Shown: positions 10,733 through 23,059, counted from the first letter of the stretch. The stretch is 64,000 bases of DNA from Ursus arctos (GCF_023065955.2 NW_026623089.1:35556767-35620766), one strand, 5' to 3'. Notes: generated from the letters alone by a model not told the origin. Numbers and translations are program-made.

Positions 10733-12520
10733 ACCAGCCTCTCCCCAGCTTTTCCCAAATGTAAGCCGACCTTGGCACACCTTGACTCCCAGCGCAGCAG
10801 GGCCAACAGCTGCGGAGCCTCTCAGCCACCTCTGCTGAGGGGACACTCACTGGTACTGCCAGCGGTCTCGTCCAGGCCACTGGCAAGCGTGACTCAGCTG
10901 CGGGGAGGTTGGCCCAGCACCTCCTGGCCGGGAAGGCGAAGGCCGCGAAGATCACGGGTGAGACGCGGCAGAACTCCTCCTGCCTCCGGAGACTTCCCCG
11001 CAAAGCAGGAATCAGGAAGGCGCCGGTCACCCCAACACAGGGAAGTACTGGACGAGGCCTCGTGAGGGAGGGCGCTGGCGGCGGAGGGGGGTCGAGCAGC
11101 CAGTGGCTCGTGGCCGCAGGGAAGGGACGAGGCTGAGGCAAGTTCCATCCCACGGTGGCCGCGGTGCACACCGACCCGGAGCCGCGCTGTCCATAGAGAC
11201 TTGAAGGCGGAAAACCTGCTCTTGGAAGCTGACGGGAACATCACGATCGCAAACTCTGGCTTCAGCAGCAAATTCGCCTTTTCCAACAAGCCGGACGCCG
11301 TCTGTGGCCGGCCGCCGTGCTGCCCCAGCTCGCCCAGGGGAGACCCAGAGGGAGTCATCCTACCACACTGGTCCACACATTCCTGCCTTTTAAGGGACGG
11401 AACTTCAAGGAGCCGTGGGGGCCGGTACCGGGCAGAATAGATCACATTCCATTCTCACCCGTGGAACGTGGAAATCTGCTTGAGACATTGCTCGTTCCCA
11501 CCCCGTGAGAGCGGCAGGTGGAGGATCCTGGGGAGGCTCCACGGATTGCGGGGGTCATGAATCCGACGACCCAAAGGCCTGCGAGGAGCCAGTCTGTGGC
11601 TACAAGGACCCTCGGCGGACTGCACGCGGTTTGGGAAGGAGAGATCGGGGACTCAGAGGCCAGAAAGGCCGTGAGGCAATGGCGCATCTCCGCTCCTGGG
11701 TTCTAAGAGACCCGAGGGTGACCGCGCTCCCTGAAGCCCGCGCCTTCAGCTGACCTACCCAACAGCAGCTCCCCTCCGACCCCCCAGGGCCAGCACCTTC
11801 TCTGCCAAGCGCAAGCCCTTCCCACCCTCACTGCTGCTCCAGGACCGCTGCGAGGAGCCACGCAGCTCCCGAGGACGACCAGGCGACAGCGCAGCCCGCG
11901 TGCCTGCCAGCCCTCTACCCGTCTGAGGGGAAGACCGCCCCGTCCCCGCTGCCATCACCAGCCTCTCCAGCAGCACAAATCAGAGCAGGAATTCCTCACT
12001 TTGGGAGAGAACCAGCCTCGGCCAGGCCTCCATGCACAACGGCAAAGACAGCCTAAGCCAGCCGGGGCCCCGGCCCCCGGCCCCTGCTTCTGCCACCGGT
12101 CCCCAGGCCCCTGAACCGGGAACCCAAGGCCGGGTCAGGCCTCTGGGCTGCGCCCTTGCAGAGTGCTTGTGAGGAGCCACCGCCCGGCACAGCGCCCCCA
12201 GCAGGCGCCTGCGGCCTCCCCTCTACCCACCCGGTCCCCGGGAGGTGGAGCCCCGCGTGGCCACAGGGAGCGCCCCCCGCTGGCCGCCCGGCAGGTGCCA
12301 GACCCGGAGGTTCCGCCCTCGGCCAGACCCCGGCCTCTGCCTGCGGCCGCACGGCCCCTGGAAGCGTCTTCGGGCGGTTCCATTTCGAATCTACAGGCAG
12401 AATATTTGTCCGACGGTCGCCGACAGGAACCCGAATGAGCCCGAGCGCAAAGGCCGAGGGACGACACCCGCGCTCCGTGGCGGCCGCGGAGCCGGTGACG
12501 CCGAGAGGAGGAGCTGCGGG
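10733..12520 (+). pseudogene. MARK2: MARK2 processed pseudogene (retrocopy)
   Basis: An intronless, decayed copy of microtubule-affinity regulating kinase 2. Pieces in the correct order but different frames are: PTLAHLDS (10766-10789); RSLSATSAE (from 10813), then LAQHLLAGKAKAAKI (from 10909), matching the N-lobe with the ATP-binding lysine region; [20 protein letters not shown] (11192-11251), the catalytic loop; [12 protein letters not shown] (11383-11418); YKDPRRT (11601-11621); [16 protein letters not shown] (about 12003-12050); GSVFGRFHFES (12360-12392); and NEPE (12434-12445). The region between the N-lobe and the catalytic loop (about 11030-11190) is shortened. The DFG motif reads NSG, and several frameshifts and stops are present, so no kinase can be made. 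Conserved exon order without introns shows retrotransposition. MARK1/3/4 are less likely because the linker text fits MARK2 best. Confidence 0.85.
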
Positions 12521-13850
12521 CGGCCGCGCTGCAGGTGGAGGACGGAGGTGACGGCGGTGACCGAGAGGACGGAGGTGACAGCTCCGTGGGGCCCCGAGCT
12601 GCTGCGGGAGGCGGCCGCCGCTCCACCCGACAGCGCCCCCGCGCCTCCGCGCCTCCGCGACCTCCGGGGACGGGAGCGGACGGCCACACCGCCGCCAGCT
12701 ACACGGCTCCTGCCAGCCCTGTAGGGGGACAGACACAGCGCCAGGGAGAGCACGTGAGGCTGTGGGAGCCCGGCTGCGCCGCCCCGACACCACCCTCACT
12801 GCGTTAGGCGGAGCCTCCAGCAGCCAGGGTGGGGGCGGGGGAGCTTCCCGGGGCAGAGGGAAGGCTCCCCGGTGCGGACTGCTGGCTGTCGCACCAGCGG
12901 CCACCTGTCCTCCCTGCTCCACTGCGAGCTGCGTGCCTTCCTGCCGGTGGTGGCCGGGGCTGGAGCCCTCTCAGGGCCTCCCCAGGCCCATTCCACTCCT
13001 ACCCTGTTCTCCCCGTCTTCCCTCCAGGCAGACCACCAGCCCCTCCTCCCCCGACCTCAGGCCCCTGGGCAGGTGGGCTGGCACCGCTCTGGGACTGCAG
13101 AGGTGTGGCTGGGGGGCTCTGGCCACCTTCCGCCCCAAGCCGTCTGCCCTCCCTCCTTCCCCAGAGCCGGGCACTTCTCCACAAGGTGCTGTGAAAGGGG
13201 TACTTGTCCCCTTCCTCCAGCCTGTGCCATTACCTTCCCCACCTCCCTCCAGGTCTTGGAGTGTGGAGGGGACTGACTGCAGAGCTCCTCTGGGGTCCAC
13301 TGGGCTATTTGTCTCCGCAGTGACAGGGACACTGAGCATTCTCCACTCTAGGAGAGACTTTGTCTGAAAGCACCCACTGCCCGTCATCCTCTTCCCCTTG
13401 GTTTGCACTGATCTGGACACTCTCTAGTTCCACCACAGTGACCTTGTCTCACCCCACCTGCTACCTCATCAATCTGTCTCCCTAGCTGTCGCTTCCCGAC
13501 AATGGGGTCCATCCTTGGGCTGGGGACAAGCAGGGCAAAGTGGCTCCCTGTCTGCCAGCCTCACTGCTGGATGGTTATGGGTGCTGGCCGGTGGTGGCCA
13601 CTGGAGCCCTCAATTTATTTCTCTGCTGTTTGTGTTCATGAGAAATAAGGCTCAGATCTAGGGTTCCTCTTCCCTGTACTGCCTATTCCTGCCCTGTGAA
13701 CTGTCCAGATGCTCCAATGGGTCCAGGAGGGCATGGCTTGGCTCCTGACGGGTGTGGGGCCAGGGGCACCCCAGCCAGGGCCCCCTCCCCACTGCCCAGC
13801 AACCCTCCTGCACTTAATTTTTCCCCAGGATCAAACACGTAGTAAAAAGA
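12521..13850 (+). pseudogene. MARK2: Probable continuation and 3' UTR of MARK2 retrocopy
   Basis: GC-rich, CpG-containing sequence follows the decayed C-terminal part without a break, then turns into C/T-rich text resembling a mammalian 3' UTR. I can no longer follow protein homology past about 12520, so the C-terminal KA1 domain part is either too decayed or missing. The end at about 13850 is set where composition drops; no clear poly(A) tail is left. The long ORFs on both strands (for instance 12053-12922 minus, 12762-13367 plus) follow from high GC content and few stops. Confidence 0.4.
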
Positions 13851-13954
13851 ATGTTTGGGTGGGGGAGGGAAACTTTAGGCCTCTGTACGACTTTTAATCT
13901 GAGAGGAATGGGAGACATTGGAATTTTCACAGACAACTGACATAAGCTGACTGA

Positions 13955-14119
13955 TTTGTTGTTGGGTTTTTTAGGGGGCAGGGGAGAGGGAAAATCTTAA
14001 GCAGGCTCTAGGCCCAGTGCAGAGCCCGATTGTGGCACTCGATCTCACAACCCTAAGATTATAACCTGAGCTGAAATCAGGAGTCGTTCTCTTAACCAAT
14101 TGAGCCACCCAGGTGCTCC
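13955..14119 (-). mobile_element. SINEC with 11-bp target duplication
   Basis: Minus-strand SINE reading AGCCACCCAGGTGCTCC at its 5' end. It is flanked by AAGCTGACTGA at 13944-13954 and 14120-14130, an exact 11-bp target-site duplication. Confidence 0.88.
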
Positions 14120-14130
14120 AAGCTGACTGA

Positions 14131-14530
14131 CTGTTTTAACAAGTTCCCTGTGTTTGGTAAAGTGTTTGGGGACAGGGGCAGAAGTAGGGAACACCAGGAA
14201 ATATTGCCATCATCCAGGGGACTGGTGATGGTGGACAGGACCAGGATTATGGAAGCAAAGTGAAGAGGAGCACGTCCCTGTGTCCGGCAGCTCATACCTG
14301 TGGAATTAGCCAGCAGGGCATGACTTCCGAGGGGCCTCCGGCCCGGCTCTCTCTGCCTCCCAGGCCCAGGAGGGCCTTCCGTCCTCTTCTGTCTCTTCTC
14401 CCGGACCCCCTCTTCCAGCTAATATCAGAAGAGCCAAGCAGCAGAGTCCAAAAGAAGTCATCTAAGATGCAAATTAATAAGTATAGAGTGAAAGGAGAGG
14501 TAACACCGAGGAAGAGAAGGCCCTCAGTTC
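14131..14530. other. Intergenic, nothing assigned
   Basis: Mixed composition, no gene recognised. The plus-strand ORF at 14260-14610 has no recognised homology. Confidence 0.4.
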
Positions 14531-14531
14531 A

Positions 14532-14800
14532 CGGTCTCCATTGTAAGCGACAGAAACCAACTCAGCTTGATCTCGACAGGAAAGGAATTTATGATAATGA
14601 TATTGAGTAGATCGCCACATTGCCAATGCGCATGGAGAGCCAGGCTCTCTGGAACACAGGGTCAGTGTCCACTACCACCCGGCACAGCTCGTCGCGGGCG
14701 GGTGTCCCCACCAGCAGCAGAAGCAGCAAGCTAAAGGCCCTGCAGTTCGCACCATCCACGTCTCTAGCACTGCGCCCTGCCTCCATCCCACCCCAATCCC
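14532..14800 (+). repeat. Old interspersed repeat (unassigned family)
   Basis: CCATTGTAAGCGACAGAAAC, then CAACTCAGCTTGATC and AAAGGAATTTATGATAA match a mammal-wide family whose consensus reads TTGCAAGTAACAGAAACCCAACTC. A second copy is at 25783-26046. Confidence 0.4.
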
Positions 14801-15300
14801 GCTGCCTCGACTGCTGTAGGAACTCAATCCAAGTAGAGGCTCCCAGTCCCTACCTCTTTGAGTCACAGGCTCCCGCTCCTGAGTCCATGCAAGGCACTTG
14901 ACCATGCGATCGCTGCAAGGGAATCTGGGGAAGCAAGCGTTTGTCATTGTCCTCTGCCGCTGGGGGAGGCAGCCTCTGCATCCCACTATGACTAATAAGG
15001 CTGGGGACACAGCAAACACACAAGGGCTTGCAGATGCTGAGCAGACTTAAAAGAATACACACACAATTATCCAGAAGAAAAGTCTATCAGATGGGGACCA
15101 GCAAATGACTGATTTCCTTCTGTGGCTCAAATCCAAACTCCCAGAAGGAAAATCCAAGAGAAAAATTATTAAAATGTCCCGTTCTTTTAGTACACGATTT
15201 ACCATCCTGAGTAAATTACCTTAATTGATTAACATTCATTTAGATATTTGTTTGAATATTACTAACAACATGATAAAATTTTTAGTTTAAAAATGTTTGC

Positions 15301-15488
15301 ATAAGGTGGCTCAGTCAGTTGAGAGCGGCCAGCTCTTGGTTTCAGCACAGATCATGATCTCAGGGTGGTAAGATCGAGCCCTGGTCAGGCTCTGTGCTCA
15401 GCAGGGAGTCTGCCTGAGATTCTCTCCCTCTGCCCCTCCCTTCCCCCTACTCACATGGTCTCTCTTTCTAAAATTAAAAATAAAGTTT
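15301..15488 (+). mobile_element. SINEC, 5' truncated
   Basis: It begins at AAGGTGGCTCAGTCAGTTG, lacking the first bases, and ends with a TTAAAAATAAAG tail. The body GATCATGATCTCAGGGTGGT is typical of an older SINEC. Confidence 0.82.
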
Positions 15489-16240
15489 GCATGATACAGC
15501 TGTATCTATATACGCATAGAGATACGTACATAGAGAGAGGGAGAGAACATCAGAACCCTGACAATACCTTTTAACACCCACCTTGATCCAGCTAGAACTA
15601 GAGCTGAATAAACTCTCAGAATTCCCAGGTATTTAAAAAAATTACCATTTGGGTTTCAGTTAGTTTGAGATGAGTTTCCATCACTTGTACCCAAGAGATT
15701 CTAGAATAAAAAATACATGTAATTATTATTGTAAGTAAATACTACTGATACTTAAGGTTTGTTGATTCTATTTCGACTACACACATAAAGGGACTTATAT
15801 GAGAGAACTTTAATATAAGTAAATGGGGTAACAAAAACTGAAGTGATTGTAGATTTTTTATAAGCCTCATATCTAGAGCTGTGACAAATTTTGTATTTTA
15901 AAATTTCCCATTGTTCTTAAAGTTTCATTTTTCCTAATGTGTGTAGGTGGGCCACAAGCATGTTTAACAAAAAGAAGAAAGAGGTCCTGATGTATTTTGA
16001 AAAAAAGTATTTTTAAGTTCTAAGCAAGACAGATTCTAATATTCCTGGAAAGGAACTTGTTTTGACATAGATTTAATGTCAGTGTGTGAAAGAAAAGATA
16101 GATTTTAAAACTTAAGCTATTTATAACATACATAGGGAAAATGAGGAAGATTAGATTGGTGATTTAAATAAATATAGTAATGGCATAAAATTGAGACTCA
16201 ACTAAGGATCCGAGTCTAGCGCTGATGCCCTCTGATCCTC
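15489..16240. other. Intergenic, nothing assigned
   Basis: AT-rich, no coding exon, RNA gene or repeat family recognised. Confidence 0.45.

Positions 16241-16242
<2 letters not shown>

Positions 16243-16278
<36 letters not shown>
16243..16278. repeat. (CA)n microsatellite
   Basis: A pure CA run of about 18 units. Confidence 0.9.
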
Positions 16279-16279
<1 letters not shown>

Positions 16280-16995
16280 CAAAATAGTGACTTTGCTCTA
16301 AGGGGTCTAGGACACTAAATGAAGCTTAAATAATGCATTAAAATGTAAAAATTTTGAGACACTTTCCACTAATCATCAAAAAATGAACATGGACATCTAC
16401 CCCCACTCCCTCCTATAACTCCACTGAAATAATAGTAAAGGGGTTGGATTGAAAGGTCAAGCCACGAGGGTAAATAGAAGTGGCAGAGAGACAGAGCAAG
16501 AACCTTGGGAAGCAAGTCTGCAGATGTGGGTGGAGTGACTCGAGCGAATGTGAGCGAGCGAAGCCCCAGCAGCAGAGCTGCTGTGAGCAACCGCCCTCTT
16601 GCCACGGGTCCCTCTCAAGCTCTGAACTGGAGGCATCATGAGTCGGAGGGCACATGGGTGAAATGTCCGGGGAGTCCCTGGAAGTGTGAATACAGGGTGG
16701 TCAGAAGCCCATATCCGCTCCTGTCTGGCAGAAGACCCCAGGTTTACTCTGGAAATGTTCGTCCAACGACACTCTGGACTTCAGGGCCCCAGGCCCCCCA
16801 TGCAGGCAGTAAGCTGTGCTGAAAAACAGGGGACCGAGTGAGTGGCTGACAGCAGACAGTGGGACCCCCTGGCCCCCTTGTCCACTAGGCTCCCTGAATC
16901 CCGCTGCTTAATTTAGGGTGCAGCTTTCAGACTGCTTCACCTCGGACTACCTTTACTTTCTTCTGATTGACGTTTCTTAATTCCTACAATGAGGT

Positions 16996-16996
<1 letters not shown>
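16279..16996. other. Intergenic, GC-rich patch
   Basis: A moderately GC-rich block at 16480-16910 with a few CpGs. It overlaps three minus-strand ORFs and one plus-strand ORF (16505-16822) with no recognised homology. I see no gene. Confidence 0.4.

Positions 16997-16998
<2 letters not shown>

Positions 16999-17032
<34 letters not shown>
16999..17032. repeat. (CA)n microsatellite
   Basis: A pure CA run of about 17 units. Confidence 0.9.
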
Positions 17033-17035
<3 letters not shown>

Positions 17036-17039
17036 GTAG

Positions 17040-18530
17040 GAGGTGACTTATTTCCAACCTGTAACCCTATATCCAGCCATACTATCAACCATTTATGAGG
17101 ATAGATCGAAGGATGGACCCAGCGTGTAAATTTATCTCCCAGACACCATATATCAAGAGCCTTCTGAAAGATGTACTCTATTCAAATGAGGAGAAAATAT
17201 GGGGTGTGGGGGAGAAGCCATGAGATCTCAAAAAATAGAGGATCCAATATATGAGAGAAATGAATAGAAGTTTCAGGATGACGGTAAAAGGAGATGTCAA
17301 GACCTAGAAAATAAGGAGACCGGAGAAAGTGAAATCAGGGCTCCCGGAGTGATGGGCACCTCCAGCAGTACCAGCTTCTCCAGAGGCATGACAGACACAA
17401 TGCCTAGGCCCGTGATACATTTAGGGATTTGCAAAAATGTATTCTTTTTTGTTTCCCGAAAATCAAGAGAAAAATGTAATAACAGCGGATATATAATAAT
17501 GAATCCAATCTGGATTATATTCATCTTTATACCAATGTAGCTATAAAGTGTAGTTTTTATTATTTTTATGGAAGAAGAGGCTCACAAAGGCAAAACTGCC
17601 TAGGACCTACAAAAGTCATCATGTGGCCCTGACCTCCCAGGAAAAGAAAAGAAACTGAATAGCTTTATTTGGAAAGGTGGAAAGGTGACTTAGGCAGAAT
17701 GGGTTAGTGATAGGTAAACAGAAAAAACTAAGCAAAGAAAAATCAAGACAATACACAGTAAAGGGAAAACAAAGTCTATAAAAAAGGAGATATAATTCTA
17801 ATATACACAAGATCAGCATGAATAATACATTGTCAGAAAAATACTGGAAGCTGATGTAATAAAATGCATAGCCCTAGGTCAGGAAGACAACAGAAGGAGA
17901 TAAGGGCCCAGTGATGAGAGCGCCAATTCCTCATCTTCTCTAGTAGGAAGGAAATAGAAAATAAATAAATTTTAAAATTAAGAAATAGTATTAGAGACAG
18001 GTTATAGAAATGTGAAGGTAAATAATAGAAGAAAGAGTTAAAAGAGATGAAAGTCGATGCCTTTGGGAATAAGAATCAAGGGTGGTGAAGGTCAGAATTG
18101 GATGCTGACTTGCTTTATATGAGTTAACAATTCTTTGACTTCGTGAAGGAGAACGTTTGTTACTTTAATGAAATTTAAGATTAAAGGAACTATACCCATT
18201 GCTGTGTGTTAATATTCTTAGTTGAATTTTCTATTTGTCTAAGTATTTATGTATTAGATTTGTAACAGCTTAAAAAGTGCAAAAATGACTCGATTGCACA
18301 TTCAAATACTTAGAAACCAAGAAAGACATGCTCATGGGACATTTCGTATTCAGGAGGCTATGAGGGAGGCCAAAGTGAAATTCTAATATGATTTAAATGA
18401 ACACAAATGCTTCAAATAGACAATGACTGATTATGAGGAAAGTGAAAAATCCTAAATCCAATCAAACAGAAATACAAAAAACAGTCAATATGTTAGTAAG
18501 GCAGAATATAAAATAGGTTATAAATATGAG
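17040..18530 (+). mobile_element. L1M LINE 3' region, decayed
   Basis: ACCCTATATCCAGCCATACT, ATCAACCATTTATGAGGATA and AAATGAGGAGAAAATATG follow the text near the end of ORF2 and the 3' UTR of old L1M elements. GAAACAGAGGATCC-like text (17237-17260) continues the match. After about 17600 the assignment is weaker. Confidence 0.5.
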
Positions 18531-18815
18531 CTCTCCATGACGAGACACTGAGGGAAGAGCTAAACAATTCAGAATGTGTTTTCCATAGATTTTTAAAATT
18601 CCTAACAACTTTCTAACAGCACACCCACAGCACAAGGCAGTGCTATCGACTCATTTACGGATGGTTAAGCTTGGTTTTGAAAAGGAAAAAAGAGAAAACG
18701 GGAAAGATACTTTTTTTTTAAATCGCCCCAAATTTTAATGCACCAAAATAACTATTAATTCCTTTTAATAACTGTACTGCTTAACTTTTTGTATGTCTTT
18801 ATACAGATACTTTTT

Positions 18816-19172
18816 TTAATAATATTTTTATTATGTTAGTCACCATACAGTACATCCCTGGTTTTTGATGTAACGTTCCATGATTCACTAGTTGCGTATA
18901 ACACCCAGTGCACCATGCGATACGTGCCCTCCTTACTACCCATCACCAGCCTATCCCATTCCCCCACCCCCCTCCCCTCTGAAGCCCTCTGTTTCTGAGC
19001 CCATAGTCTCTCATGCTTCATTCCCCCTTCTGATTACCCCCCCTTTCTTTATTCCTTTCTTCTCCTACCGATCTTCCTACTTCTTATGTTCCATAGATGA
19101 GTGAAACCATATGATAATTGTCTTTCTCTGCTTGACTTATTTCACTTAGCATTATCTCCTCCAGTACGGCAA
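18816..19172 (-). mobile_element. L1 3' end, carnivore type, 5' truncated
   Basis: T-rich start (poly(A) of a minus-strand L1), then CACCATACAGTACATCCCTG, TGTAACGTTCCATGATTCAC, ACACCCAGTGCACCATGCG and CCATAGATGAGTGAAACCAT: the 3' end of recent carnivore L1. A near duplication (AGATACTTTTT at 18805-18815, AGATAACTTTT at 19173-19183) flanks it. Confidence 0.8.
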
Positions 19173-19511
19173 AGATAACTTTTAGCCAAAACAAAATTAA
19201 AGAAAATGGTTCTCTCAGACGTGAATCAAAAATTTAGATACACATAAAACGTTTTAAAAAAATCCGTGTCACTTTATAGAAGTGGGGGGAAACGTTCTGC
19301 TGACCATAGCATATTGAAGACAAGAAACATCCAGGAAAAGCAGAGAAGAGTTGTGATAAAGGCATCAGTGAGCAGTGCGGCCCAAGCCAACATGTTTCCT
19401 GTCCCACGGCGTGTGAGGCAATTTGGCACTTCCCAGGGACTGGCATGAGTTTAGAGGCCCAGGATACCCTCAAATACTGCACAAAATATTTAAAAAATAG
19501 TTTTCCCTAAT

Positions 19512-19704
19512 TTTTTTTAAAAAAAGATTATATCAATTTATTTGAGACAGGGAGTGCACAAGCAGGGAGGACGGTCAGGGGGAGAGGGAGAAGCAGACCC
19601 CCCAATGAGCATGGAGCCTGATGTGGGACTCAATCCCAGGACCTTGAGATTATGACCTGAGCTGAAGGCAGCCAGTTAATGGACTGAGCTACCCAGGCAC
19701 CCCC
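19512..19704 (-). mobile_element. SINEC with 8-bp duplication
   Basis: Minus-strand SINE ending at CTACCCAGGCACCCC. TCCCTAAT at 19504-19511 and 19705-19712 flanks it. Confidence 0.85.
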
Positions 19705-19712
19705 TCCCTAAT

Positions 19713-21120
19713 AAATTTTTAAAGCTGTATAGTGAAAGCAAGTTGTTCATGTACCTTCCCAGGCCACACCCTCTTTGAGAATCTGAGAGCTGGATAAATA
19801 ATAAGTAGAGCTATCATTTATTGTGTGCTTATTCGGGGCCAAGTATATGTACTAGGTCCTTTACTAACTCAACAAATATTTATCAAATGTCTTCTGAGGC
19901 TGTAGTTGTGAACAGAGCAGACACTATGCCTACCTTCCCAGAGTTTCCCCTCTGTTAACTTACAGAATGAGAGCTTAACACATGCTGAGGAGGGGATTGG
20001 GAAGTGAAGTCCAGACTGAGGAGGGAGAGAAGCCCTAAAAAGCCACTTTTCAGACCTCTGGGAGTAGTCACGTGAAAGGAAAAGGAGAACTTGCTGAGAA
20101 ATCACGGGAACAGCATATCCAGCTGTAAGAATGGGACACAGGTGGGAGCTGGTGAAGAGGCCCATGGAAGGCTATTGTCTCTGCATCAGATGGTGGACCT
20201 GGGGTTGCTGTGGGTCAGCAGGACAGGCGGGAGGAGAAACGGCTGGTGGCAAAACAGAGGGCGAGGATAAGCTAGAACCCTAGACCAGCACATGCGGGGC
20301 CTCTGCCCGCCTCCAGGCACTACCTGCGGGGAGTAATGGCGGCCACTTCACTTCCACCTCCAGATCTTGCCCAGGTAGCTCTTTTGGCCAACTTTACCAT
20401 GGAACCGGAAAGGCAGTGTAATTCCAGCCTAGGCCAGTTGACACAATATAAACCTAGCAGTCCTACCCCCTCTCAAATTAGAATCCTACTCACCTCTTTA
20501 AATCATATTTAACTTTTAATAGCAAAGTCTCGCTTCCGCCTAACATGATTCAGCAACTATTACAGGTACAACTGGAAACACCCTGACCCTCTCCCCAAAA
20601 GAAGATATGAAGTCCCATATGTCACTTTCTCTTTGGGGAAGGCCCATTGCTTTTCTTGCTAAATGACACTCCCCTTTTAATAGCCTGAGAGAGACTCTGA
20701 ACTACCACTAACACTTCACATTCACTAGTAGGAGAATGGGAAAGTGGAAAAGAAAAGTTGGTATTATATAATTTGCAAGGTCGGTATCCCAGAGTAGAGA
20801 CAACCCTTCTCCTGCAATTACTGAATGGCTTCTGACGGATGTCCACAGCGTGACTGGCATTCTAGATGGCGGTTTGGTAACGTACCAAGGTCCTTAACGG
20901 CCGCTATGGGCGCGAGCTGAGAAGCTGCACACCCGCCAAGTCCCAGCCTCCCGGCCTCCCCGCCTCCGCGCCTCCGGACGTCCTCCAGCCCAGATTCGAG
21001 CCCCACCCCTAGGCACTCTCAGGCTGGGGGAGGTGTTGAAGCTCCAGGAAAGACTTCTACGCTACGACCCACAAGTTTTCTTTCGAGAACTTTAGCCCTA
21101 ATGAAATTAAAAGTGAATGA
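19713..21120. other. Intergenic, with CpG-rich patch at 20866-21005
   Basis: No gene recognised. At 19862-19925 there is a short old interspersed-repeat piece (CAACAAATATTTATCAAATG). The patch 20866-21005 is rich in CpG (GGCCGCTATGGGCGCGAGC, CCTCCGCGCCTCCGGACG) and stands out from its AT-rich flanks. Confidence 0.4.
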
Positions 21121-21124
21121 GTAG

Positions 21125-22235
21125 CTTATAGTGGTTTTTAAAAATGGAAATAACCCAAACATCCAACAGTAAGGGGGTGGTTATGTAAATTATTGTACTT
21201 CCAAGGGACAAAATTATAATGCAACCATTAAAAATAATCTTTCTTTAAAATATTGAGTGACAAATATTTCCATTATTAAGTGGGAATTAAAAACAGACAC
21301 TTAAATTTTTATGCACGGTATCAGCACATTTTTGTAAAATTATGTATGCAAAGGAAAATAAGGTTGAAAGTACTAACAGGTACCTATACTGAACCGACAT
21401 AATCACAAGAAGTCACTGATAATAATCAAATTAATTTACAGAAAGGAATTTACTGTGAGGAAAAAATAAAAGAATAAACAAACTGAAGAAAATACTTGCA
21501 AAACATAACAGATAATCTCTTTAATATGTAACCAATTTTTTTAAATCAATGAAGATTAACAATCCAATAGAAAAACGACATTTAGAAAAGAAAACAAAAC
21601 ATTTTTAAACGTATGAAGTGTTCAATCTTACTCATAGTAAGAAAAAACCAAATTGAAACCAAATCCAAGTACCATTTTTCAATCTGTAGCCTTGGCAAAG
21701 ATCAGAAAGTTTAACACATGGAGTTGTCAAGAGTATAGGAAAACAGACACTCTGATATATTGCTGGTGGGAGTAAAAATTGCTAAAACCTCCATGAAGGG
21801 AAATAGGCAACTCAAAATTTTGAATGCATGTGTCTTTGAATGCAACAATTTTACTTAAAGGAATTTATCCCACAGTCATATTCAATCGTGTGGTAGTAAC
21901 ATACATAGAAGGACATGCACTGTGGCATTTTTCATACTAGGTAAAAACTAGAAACAGTTTAGGAACTGGTTAAACTACGGCATAGGCATACAATGGAACA
22001 TTCTGTGATGGTTAAAAATAGTAAGGTGCCTCTTAACGTGTTTATATGGAAACATCTCCAAGATACAGTACACAAAAAATTCAAAGTATATAATGGTGTG
22101 ATCAAACACTACTATTTTGCAAAAATAAAATAAAAGATGTATGTATGCATATGTGTCTATAATCTGTGTAAATTCCCACGTGCCTGTGTGGGCATAGACC
22201 ATCTCTGGTATGATACAATGAAATAACTTCCCTAT
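21125..22235 (+). mobile_element. L1/HAL1-type LINE 3' regions
   Basis: Two adjoining pieces in the same orientation. The first (21125-21380) has GGAAATAACCCAAACATCC and AATGCAACCATTAAAAATAA. The second (about 21470-22235) has ATACTTGCAAAACATAACAG, TATATTGCTGGTGGGAGTAA, GGAATTTATCCCACAGTCAT and ATGGAACATTCTGTGATGG. Both are decayed ORF2 to 3' UTR sequence. Confidence 0.65.
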
Positions 22236-22459
22236 AAATTGCTTCCCTGTAAGGCTGAGGGCAAGGTAGATAAGCTCCCAGTAGCTAATTCTTGTTCTTT
22301 GCCTCCAATTGACCCTTCCTTTCATTTCTTCATTTCCAAAAAGGTACTACCACTTATCACACTGATTATGATCCAAAAAGTGGGAATCAAGTTTGTTTCT
22401 TTCCATCACCCACCCACCCCCATTAAATCACTCATCAAATACTGCTAATTTTACCTCCA

Positions 22460-22965
22460 AAACATATCTCAGTTTTGTCTACTTCTGTGGCCAAAGATGC
22501 TGGTTGTCCCAATGTTTGTTGCTCCCTCTGTCCTTAGTCACAGAATCCTGGCTTTTCATCAGGTCCTGTAGTTGCCCAGAATAATCATCTTATTTCTCAA
22601 CTCTCCTTGCAACCACATGGGGCCATGTGACTCAGTTCTGTTGAATGAGTTGTAACTAAAAGTATCATGTGTAATTTCTAGAAATGCCCTCAAAGAGCAG
22701 GGACATACCCATTTCCTCCCTTCCTCAGTCATGTTGGCTGGAATGAAAACAACATCACAGCATTAGAGCAGCCATCTTGGACCAGGAGATGCAAGTCATA
22801 TGTGGACAAACAAGATGGAGAGATCTGGTGCCTGATATTTGTGAAGCCACTGATCTAATTCTAGGCTATGTGCAGACTTCAATTATGTGAGAGAAATAAA
22901 TGCATACCTGTACAAGCCACCCTAATATGGGATTTTCAGTCACAGCTACTCCTAATCCCACATGA
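22460..22965 (+). repeat. MaLR-like LTR, diverged
   Basis: CACATGGGGCCATGTGACTC, AGTTCTGTTGAATGAG, CATGTTGGCTGGAATGAAAA, GCAGCCATCTTGGACCA and GAGAAATAAATGCATACC occur in the order of an MLT1-class LTR. Assignment to a subfamily is not possible by eye. Confidence 0.5.
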
Positions 22966-23059
22966 TGAAATATCTCTCCGTTTCAACCATAAACCCCTAG
23001 GTCCAAGCCCAATACATCTCACCTGAACCTGCTGCAACAGCAACCTGACCATTCCAGCC

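Noticed and set aside
11201..11440. Plus-strand ORF starting inside the kinase catalytic loop
   Set aside because: It is a decayed part of the MARK2 retrocopy. The start methionine comes from a different frame and DFG is lost.
10894..11445. 183-codon minus-strand ORF
   Set aside because: Antisense to the recognisable MARK2 pieces on the plus strand; no homology recognised.
12053..12922. 289-codon minus-strand ORF, the longest in the window
   Set aside because: It lies antisense to the GC-rich MARK2 retrocopy, where stops are rare. The translation is low complexity (A, G, P, R, S) and overlapped by several ORFs in other frames.
12762..13367. 201-codon plus-strand ORF
   Set aside because: Proline- and serine-rich low-complexity translation in GC-rich DNA, probably retrocopy UTR.
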